DNA of 18,014 bases from an uncultured Bacteroidales bacterium (GTDB lineage: Bacteria > Bacteroidota > Bacteroidia > Bacteroidales > P3): NCBI GenBank assembly GCA_937876865.1, contig CALEFF010000074.1, positions 1 to 18,014 on the forward strand, given 5' to 3'. This document shows positions 12,569-18,014 of the stretch, in pieces (positions within the stretch are counted from its first letter, which is position 1; every line of letters starts with the position of its first letter). The translations under genes and the position numbers were made by a program. The notes beneath the pieces are model-generated. The model saw only the letters and a list, made by a program, of their open reading frames with translations. It ran no database searches and was not told the origin of the DNA.

Positions 12569-15055
12569 TTATTCATTGTCATTATTTATTATTTCTTCTG
12601 TTTGTTCTTCTTCTTTACTTATTTCAACGACAGAAGCAATTGAATCATTGTCTTTGATGTTAATTAACTTCACTCCTTGTGTTGCACGTCCTTGTTGACG
12701 AATGTCTGCAACGTGCATACGAATTGTTAGTCCTGAGCGATTCATTATCATTAAATCAAAATTATCATCTACTTGTTTTATAGCAACTAAGTCTCCTGTT
12801 TTATCCGTTATATTAAGTGTCTTTATACCTTTTCCTCCGCGGTTGGTAATTCTATATTCTTCTAATTTACTTCTTTTACCGTAGCCATGTTCCGATACAA
12901 CAAGTATGTCGCTATCTTCTTTTGCAACAACCATTCCTATAACAAAGTCGTTTTCTTCTTCTGAAAGAGAAATAGCCTTCACTCCTGCTGCTGTTCTACC
13001 CATTGGTCTTACGGTGCTTTCGTTAAATCTTATACACTTACCACTACGAGTTGCTATAAGGATTTCATCATTTCCGCTTGTGAGTTTTGCTTCTAATAAT
13101 TCATCTCCTTCTTTTAAACCAAAGGCTAAAATACCTTTTTGTCTTGGACGTGAATATGCTTCAAGGGTTGTTTTCTTTATGTGTCCATATTTTGTACACA
13201 TAATTATATTGTTATTCTCTACATAATCCTTGTCGCGTAAATCTTTTGTTGTTACGTATGCTTTTATTCTATCATCGTCCTCTATGTTAAGAATGTTTTT
13301 AATCATTCTTCCCTTTGTAGTCTTTGTTCCCTCTGGAAGTTCAAACGCTCTTAACCAATAGCACTTTCCTTTTTCGGTAAAGAAAAGAACGTAGTCGTGC
13401 ATTGAAGCAATATAGATATGTTCTATGAAATCCTCATCTCTAAGTGCTCCTCCTCTACTTCCTTTTCCGCCACGGTTTTGTACTTTGTATTCGGCAAGTG
13501 GTGTACGTTTGATATAACCCATGTGAGAGATTGAAACAACAACTTCTTCATTCTTTATCATATCTTCAATGCGGAAATCGGCAGAGGAATATTCTATTGA
13601 AGAAAGTCTTTCATCTCCGTATTTTTGACGAATTTCTAATAATTCATCTTTTATTACTTGCATCAATACACTTTCATTTGAAAGTATTTCTCTACATCTG
13701 TTAATGAAAGCAAGAAGTTCGTTGTATTCATCTTGTAGTTTTTGTCTTTCCAATCCGGCTAATTGTCTTAGTCGCATTTCTACAATAGCTGAGGATTGTA
13801 TTTCGGTAAATCCAAATCTATCTTGCATTTCTAATTTTGCTTGTGCAATAGTTTCGGAATTCCTTATTATGCTTATGATTTCATCTATAAAGTCCAAGGC
13901 CTTCAAAAGTCCTTCTACAATATGCATTCTTTCTTCTGCCTTGGCTAATTCAAATCTTGTTCTTCTTTCTACTACTTCGTGGCGATGATCAACGAAACAT
14001 TCTATCATATCTTTTATATTGAGAAGTTTCGGTTTGCCTTTTACAAGTGCAATGTTGTTGATTGAGAAAGATGTTTGTAAGTCGGAATATTGGTAAAGTT
14101 TGTTTAAAACAACGTTAGACATTGCATCGCGTTTTAGTTTGTAAACAATTCTTATACCATCTTTATTACTTTCGTCTTTTATTCTTGATATGCCTTCAAT
14201 TTTCTTTTCTTCTACCAATGAGGCTTGGCGTTTTATCATATCGGATTTACACACTTGATAAGGCACCGATGTAACTACTATTTGTTCTGCATCGGAATGC
14301 TTATCTTGTTCAAAGTGTGCATTTGCTCTAATTACGATATGTCCTCTTCCTGTGTGGAATGCATCTCTTACTCCGTCATATCCGTAGATTATTCCACCTG
14401 TTGGAAAATCCGGTGCTTTGATATATTGCATAAGTTCATCAATTGTGATTTCTTTATTATCAATATATGCAATTATTCCATCAATACATTCCGTTAAGTT
14501 ATGGGGAGCCATATTTGTTGCCATACCTACCGCAATACCATTTGTTCCATTTATCATTAGATATGGTATTTTGTTTGGTAAAACCGTTGGTTCATCTAAA
14601 CTATCATCAAAGTTCTTTGTGAAATCTACTGTATCTTTGTTTATATCTGCCAACATTTCATCGGCAATCTTAGACATTCTTGCCTCGGTATAACGCATCG
14701 CTGCTGGCGGGTCAAGGTCTATTGAACCAAAGTTTCCTTGTCCGTCAATCATTGTATATCTCAAAGACCATTTTTGAGCCATACGCACCATTGCCATATA
14801 GACCGAACTATCTCCATGTGGGTGATATTTACCTAAAACCTCTCCTACTATTCTGGCAGACTTCTTATGCTTGCTGTTATAGGTCATTCCCATATCTCCC
14901 ATCGCATATAAAATACGGCGATGTACTGGTTTCATTCCATCTCTTGCATCTGGCAAAGCACGAGACACTATTACGCTCATCGCATAGTCAATATAGGCTT
15001 GCTTCATTTGCGTTTCTATATTGACTCTTTGTATCTTTTCGTTTTCTAAGTTCAT
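12569..15055 (-). CDS. gyrA: DNA gyrase subunit A
   Basis: Subunit A of the topoisomerase that introduces negative supercoils using ATP hydrolysed by GyrB; 828 residues. The breakage-reunion domain is complete, with catalytic Y122 in AAMRYTEAR, at the same number as in E. coli, and R121 beside it. The C-terminal DNA-wrapping domain carries a GyrA box QNRGGKG (526-532), which favours gyrase over topoisomerase IV, and a further degenerate TNRGGKG near the end. The quinolone loop reads GDSSVYM: S83 is present but position 87, acidic in E. coli, is methionine; Bacteroides also has a hydrophobic residue there. The acidic tail (SKEEEQTEEIINNDNE) is long. A promoter lies at 15087-15116 and the TPR gene follows in the same operon. 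Confidence 0.96.
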   Translation of the reverse strand: MNLENEKIQRVNIETQMKQAYIDYAMSVIVSRALPDARDGMKPVHRRILYAMGDMGMTYNSKHKKSARIVGEVLGKYHPHGDSSVYMAMVRMAQKWSLRYTMIDGQGNFGSIDLDPPAAMRYTEARMSKIADEMLADINKDTVDFTKNFDDSLDEPTVLPNKIPYLMINGTNGIAVGMATNMAPHNLTECIDGIIAYIDNKEITIDELMQYIKAPDFPTGGIIYGYDGVRDAFHTGRGHIVIRANAHFEQDKHSDAEQIVVTSVPYQVCKSDMIKRQASLVEEKKIEGISRIKDESNKDGIRIVYKLKRDAMSNVVLNKLYQYSDLQTSFSINNIALVKGKPKLLNIKDMIECFVDHRHEVVERRTRFELAKAEERMHIVEGLLKALDFIDEIISIIRNSETIAQAKLEMQDRFGFTEIQSSAIVEMRLRQLAGLERQKLQDEYNELLAFINRCREILSNESVLMQVIKDELLEIRQKYGDERLSSIEYSSADFRIEDMIKNEEVVVSISHMGYIKRTPLAEYKVQNRGGKGSRGGALRDEDFIEHIYIASMHDYVLFFTEKGKCYWLRAFELPEGTKTTKGRMIKNILNIEDDDRIKAYVTTKDLRDKDYVENNNIIMCTKYGHIKKTTLEAYSRPRQKGILAFGLKEGDELLEAKLTSGNDEILIATRSGKCIRFNESTVRPMGRTAAGVKAISLSEEENDFVIGMVVAKEDSDILVVSEHGYGKRSKLEEYRITNRGGKGIKTLNITDKTGDLVAIKQVDDNFDLMIMNRSGLTIRMHVADIRQQGRATQGVKLINIKDNDSIASVVEISKEEEQTEEIINNDNE

Positions 15056-15086
15056 ATAGTAAAATTCCTATTTTAATATCAATCTA

Positions 15087-15116
15087 CAAAAATACAAAAA
15101 AAAATAATAAAACAAA
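15087..15116 (-). promoter_or_regulatory. Bacteroidota promoter for gyrA
   Basis: Minus strand TTTG (15116-15113), 18 bases, TATTTTTG (15094-15087), about 32 bases before the gyrA start. Upstream, AAGAA words at 15115, 15136 and 15158 are spaced 21 and 22 bp apart. Confidence 0.6.
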
Positions 15117-15218
15117 GAAATAAAAAAATAAAACCAAGAAATAATTACGCTAAAATCAAGAAAAAAAACCGCTAATTTCGAGCTTTAAAAAGTTAAGTAT
15201 TTGATTTAATGATTTTTA

Positions 15219-15306
15219 GTTAAGGGCTTATATTTTCAAAATTTGCAGTTGGAAATCTTTTGTTTGAAAATATCGCAAGCATTTGTGCTTAACTATTGGA
15301 AAAAGT
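15219..15306. repeat. Dispersed intergenic repeat, copy 2, with flanking inverted arm
   Basis: Bases 15258-15304 match 18-64 with three differences, in the same orientation. To its left, GTTAAGGGCTTATATTTTCAAA (15219-15240) is an inverted partner of the repeat itself: TTTGAAAATAT (15263-15273) and GCTTAAC (15287-15293) pair with its two halves, leaving a 13-base bulge. The copy lies between the divergent gyrA and acyl-CoA dehydrogenase promoters and shows no open frame. It could be an old mobile or REP-like remnant. Confidence 0.65.
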
Positions 15307-15335
15307 TGTTTATCTTTCTTCTTTACTTAAAATAA

Positions 15336-15365
15336 TTTGTCATTATGTTTTTTTTTGTATATTTG
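15336..15365 (+). promoter_or_regulatory. Bacteroidota promoter for the bcd-etfBA operon
   Basis: TTTG (15336-15339), 18 bases, TATATTTG (15358-15365), then CAG; the start would be near 15371, with a leader of about 43 bases. A related sequence lies exactly 120 bases upstream (15235-15250 versus 15355-15370, 13 of 16 bases equal, sharing ATTTGCAGTT), perhaps a decayed second promoter. Confidence 0.68.
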
Positions 15366-15413
15366 CAGTTTCTTAACAAAACAAGTAAAATAATAAATTA
15401 ACATTAACACGAT

Positions 15414-16553
15414 ATGGATTTTAGTTTCACTAAACAAGAAGAATTATTCTTGCAAATGATTAGAGAGTTTGCAGAAAATGAAGTAAAACCTCTTGCAGCA
15501 GAGATTGATGACCTTGAACGTTTCCCAGAAGAAACTGTTGAAAAAATGGGAAAGATTGGTATTATGGGTATTCCTGTTCCAAAGGAATATGGCGGACAAG
15601 GTGGTACTAATCAAATGTACACAATGGCTGTTGAAGAACTATCAAGAGTTTGTGCAACAACAGGTGTTGTAGTTTCGGCTCACACTTCTTTGTGTATAGC
15701 TCCTATTATGGAAAATGGAACAGAAGAACAAAAACAAAAATATCTTCCTAAACTTGCAAGCGGTGAATGGATTGGTGCTTTTGGTCTTACTGAACCTAAT
15801 GCAGGTACTGATGCTGCTATGCAACAAACAACTGCTGTTGAAGAAGAAGATGCATACGTTTTAAATGGTAGCAAGATTTTCATCACTAATGCTGGTTATG
15901 CTCACGTTTATATCGTGTTTGCAATGACAGATAAAAGCCTTGGAAATAAAGGAATTTCTGCTTTCATAGTTGAAAAAGGAACTCCTGGTTTTTCAATCGG
16001 TAAGAAAGAAAAGAAACTTGGTATTAGAGGATCGGCTACTTGTGAGTTGATATTTGAAAATTGCAGAATACCAAAAGAAAATCTTTTAGGTAAAGTTGGA
16101 AAAGGTTTTGGTATTGCAATGAAAACTCTTGATGGAGGACGTATAGGTATTGCTTCTCAAGCCTTAGGTATTGCTCAAGGTGCAATGGACGAAACTGTTA
16201 AATATACAAAAGAAAGAAAACAATTTGGAAAGGCAATTGCTCAATTCCAAAATACTCAATTCCAATTGGCAGAAATGGAAACTAATGTTAATGCTGCAAG
16301 ATTCCTTGTTAGAAGTGCTGCATATAGAAAAGACAATGGTTTACCTTATTCAAAAGATGCTGCGATGGCAAAACTTTTCGCTGCTCAAACTGCAATGGAA
16401 GTAACAACAAAGGCTGTTCAACTTCACGGAGGATATGGCTATACAAGAGAATATCCTGTTGAAAGAATGATGAGAGATGCTAAGATTACAGAAATATACG
16501 AAGGAACAAGTGAAGTTCAACGTATGGTAATTGCTGCTGCTTTGTTGAAATAA
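15414..16553 (+). CDS. Acyl-CoA dehydrogenase, short-chain (butyryl-CoA dehydrogenase type)
   Basis: FAD flavoprotein of 379 residues that interconverts a short acyl-CoA and its enoyl-CoA and trades electrons with electron-transfer flavoprotein. Visible signatures are FGLTEPNAGTD (123-133) and KIFITNAGYA (154-163) around flavin and substrate, and the C-terminal YPVERMMRDAKITEIYEGTSE with the catalytic base E363 in IYEGTSE, the position used by short-chain and butyryl-CoA enzymes. The length is normal. It is directly followed by etfB and etfA, the bcd-etfBA order known from butyrate-forming anaerobes, where crotonyl-CoA reduction is coupled to ferredoxin reduction. Whether this one makes butyrate, or works on branched or longer acyl groups, cannot be told: no crotonase, hydroxybutyryl-CoA dehydrogenase or CoA-transferase is in the window. 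Confidence 0.93.
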   Translation: MDFSFTKQEELFLQMIREFAENEVKPLAAEIDDLERFPEETVEKMGKIGIMGIPVPKEYGGQGGTNQMYTMAVEELSRVCATTGVVVSAHTSLCIAPIMENGTEEQKQKYLPKLASGEWIGAFGLTEPNAGTDAAMQQTTAVEEEDAYVLNGSKIFITNAGYAHVYIVFAMTDKSLGNKGISAFIVEKGTPGFSIGKKEKKLGIRGSATCELIFENCRIPKENLLGKVGKGFGIAMKTLDGGRIGIASQALGIAQGAMDETVKYTKERKQFGKAIAQFQNTQFQLAEMETNVNAARFLVRSAAYRKDNGLPYSKDAAMAKLFAAQTAMEVTTKAVQLHGGYGYTREYPVERMMRDAKITEIYEGTSEVQRMVIAAALLK

Positions 16554-16597
16554 GAGAAAAATAATTTAATAAGTATAATAAGAAAAATAATATAAAG

Positions 16598-17383
16598 ATG
16601 AAAATAGTAGTTTGTATAAAGCAAGTTCCTGATACAACTGAGGTGAAACTTGATCCTAAGACAGGAACTCTTATTAGAGACGGTATTCCATCTATCATCA
16701 ACCCTGATGACAAAGGAGGTTTGGAATATGCACTTCAATTAAAAGAACAATATGGTGCAGAAGTAACAGTTATCACAATGGGACCTCCACAAGCAGAAGC
16801 AGTTCTTAGAGAAGCTTTTGCAATGGGTGCTGATAGAGCAATTCTTTTAACAAGCCGTAAGTTTGCAGGTGCTGATACTCTTGCAACTTCTAACGCTTTG
16901 GCTGGTGCATTGAGAGTTTTAGATTATGATTTAATACTTGCAGGTCGTCAAGCAATCGATGGAGATACTGCACAAGTAGGTCCTCAAATTGCAGAGCACT
17001 TAGGAATTGCACAAGTTAGTTATTTGGAAGACTTAGAATTTGATGGCAAAAAGACTTTCCGTATAAAAAAACAATTGGAAGATGGTTATCAAATCGTAGA
17101 GGTAGAAAGTCCTTGTCTTTTAACTTGTCTTGCATCTGCTGTTAAGCCAAGATATATGAGCGTTAAAGGCATTGTAGAGGCTTGGGATAAAGAGGTAGAA
17201 ATTTGGACAGAAGAAAAAATCGAGGTAAGCGAAGAAAAACTTGGTTTAAAGGGCTCTCCTACTAAGGTTAAAAAAGCAGGAGCAAAAGAAATGAAAGCAG
17301 CAGGTCAAGTTCATGATGGTCTTTCACCAGAGGAAGCAGCTGATTTAATCATTGCCAAATTAAAAGAAAAATACATTATCTAA
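16598..17383 (+). CDS. etfB: Electron transfer flavoprotein, beta subunit
   Basis: The 261-residue small subunit of the heterodimeric flavoprotein that passes electrons to or from the acyl-CoA dehydrogenase encoded just before it. The N-terminal MKIVVCIKQVPDT, SIINPDDKGGLEYAL (32-46), GADTLATSNALAGAL (91-105) and AGRQAIDGDTAQVG (115-128) are standard EtfB segments; the last two line the nucleotide or flavin site. The IDGDTAQVGPQIAEHLG form and its pairing with a butyryl-CoA-dehydrogenase-like gene suit the bifurcating group of anaerobes, but assigning bifurcation needs alignment of the NADH-site residues. Spacing is 44 bases from the dehydrogenase and 21 bases to etfA, so the three should form one operon. 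Confidence 0.94.
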   Translation: MKIVVCIKQVPDTTEVKLDPKTGTLIRDGIPSIINPDDKGGLEYALQLKEQYGAEVTVITMGPPQAEAVLREAFAMGADRAILLTSRKFAGADTLATSNALAGALRVLDYDLILAGRQAIDGDTAQVGPQIAEHLGIAQVSYLEDLEFDGKKTFRIKKQLEDGYQIVEVESPCLLTCLASAVKPRYMSVKGIVEAWDKEVEIWTEEKIEVSEEKLGLKGSPTKVKKAGAKEMKAAGQVHDGLSPEEAADLIIAKLKEKYII

Positions 17384-17404
17384 CAAAATTAAAGAAAGAA
17401 TACA

Positions 17405-18014
17405 ATGGATAAATCACAATATAAAAACGTCTTCGTATTTTGTGAACAAAGAGAAGGCAAATTGCAAAACGTTGCATTAGAATTGTTGGGTAAGGCTCAC
17501 GATTTAGCAAAAGATTTAGATCAACAAGTGTATGCAATGTTATTAGGACACAATGTGAAGAACCTTGCACAAGACTTAATCGCTCACGGTGCTGATAAAG
17601 TATTGGTTTGCGATGATCAGGCTCTTGCAACCTATACAACAGAACCTTACACACAAGCAATTTATCAAATAATATGCGATGAAAAACCTTCAATCGTTCT
17701 TATTGGTGCAACAACAATAGGAAGAGATTTAGGTCCAAGACTTTCTGCAAGAGTAACAACAGGTTTGACAGCAGATTGTACAAAACTTGAAATTGCAGAA
17801 GATAAAGAACTTTGGTCAACTCGTCCTGCATTTGGAGGAAACCTTATGGCTACTATCGTATGTCCTGATCACCGTCCTCAAATGTCAACAGTTCGTCCTG
17901 GCGTAATGCAGAAGAGAGAAAAAGTTGAAGGCGCTACAGGTGAAGTTGTAAACGTTAAACCTGTAATCGCAGCTGACGACATTCATGTCCAGGTTGTAGA
18001 AGTTGTTAAGTCCG
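17405..18014 (+). CDS. etfA: Electron transfer flavoprotein, alpha subunit (partial, 3' end beyond window)
   Basis: An open frame from ATG 17405 runs without stop to the end of the window, giving the first 203 residues of an expected 320-340. It begins MDKSQYKNVFVFCEQREGKL and shows the EtfA N-domain features PSIVLIGATTIGRDLGPRLSARV and TGLTADCTKLEI, then RPAFGGNLMATI and STVRPGVMQ, in the usual order. The C-terminal FAD-binding domain, with its conserved SGAIQH-like motif, lies outside the window. It sits 21 bases after etfB. Nothing suggests a broken gene; it is simply cut by the window edge. Confidence 0.93.
   Translation, partial: MDKSQYKNVFVFCEQREGKLQNVALELLGKAHDLAKDLDQQVYAMLLGHNVKNLAQDLIAHGADKVLVCDDQALATYTTEPYTQAIYQIICDEKPSIVLIGATTIGRDLGPRLSARVTTGLTADCTKLEIAEDKELWSTRPAFGGNLMATIVCPDHRPQMSTVRPGVMQKREKVEGATGEVVNVKPVIAADDIHVQVVEVVKS

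Noticed and set aside
12556..12582. Upstream start of the TPR gene overlapping gyrA
   Set aside because: It adds nine polar residues before a normal signal peptide; the start at 12555 is cleaner and leaves a 13-base gap.
13704..13988. Plus-strand frames opposite gyrA, and similar frames opposite the beta-galactosidase
   Set aside because: They are antisense shadows of strongly conserved genes, without promoters or recognisable products.

Overview
The window looks like ordinary chromosomal DNA from an AT-rich member of the Bacteroidota, most likely a Bacteroidales. The reasons are: promoters with a -7 box TAnnTTTG and a TTTG box about 19 bases upstream; few purine-rich ribosome sites; a GyrA whose resistance-determining loop reads as in Bacteroides (GDSSVY then a hydrophobic residue); an SDR-type threonine dehydrogenase with a 2-amino-3-ketobutyrate CoA ligase; and a secreted protein family seen in Bacteroidota. 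No transposase, phage gene, CRISPR array, tRNA or rRNA was recognised.

Layout. 1-3310: a dispersed hairpin repeat, then a secreted GH2 beta-galactosidase (minus). 3311-6220: threonine dehydrogenase (minus), a small exported protein of unknown function (plus) and 2-amino-3-ketobutyrate CoA ligase (minus). The enzymes convert threonine to glycine and acetyl-CoA. Dehydrogenase and exported protein fire from back-to-back promoters. 6227-9944: a PflX-like radical SAM protein (minus) diverges from dnaB (plus) across a near-perfect palindromic promoter; dnaB overlaps a secreted protein often called asparagine synthetase B. 9945-11361: mostly non-coding, with two copies of a hairpin repeat, a DUF805 membrane protein (minus) and, upstream of it, a promoter followed by a long rod-like RNA fold and a U-run. 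11362-15055: gyrA and a secreted TPR protein (minus, one operon, clear terminator). 15056-15413: AT-rich divergent control region with a second copy of the window-start repeat. 15414-18014: acyl-CoA dehydrogenase, etfB and the start of etfA (plus), a bcd-etfBA electron-transfer operon cut by the window end.

The most unusual part is 10713-11050. A well-formed Bacteroidota promoter drives a minus-strand leader of about 360 bases ahead of DUF805. The leader folds into a rod with four helices (about 30 pairs), and its innermost helix competes with a terminator-like pairing directly before seven U. It could be an independent small RNA, perhaps 6S-like, or an attenuating leader. Other signals of note are 21-bp spaced CAAAG motifs in three AT-rich intergenic regions, the two-copy hairpin with a conserved 23-base loop, and the dispersed repeat at 1-66 and 15241-15306.
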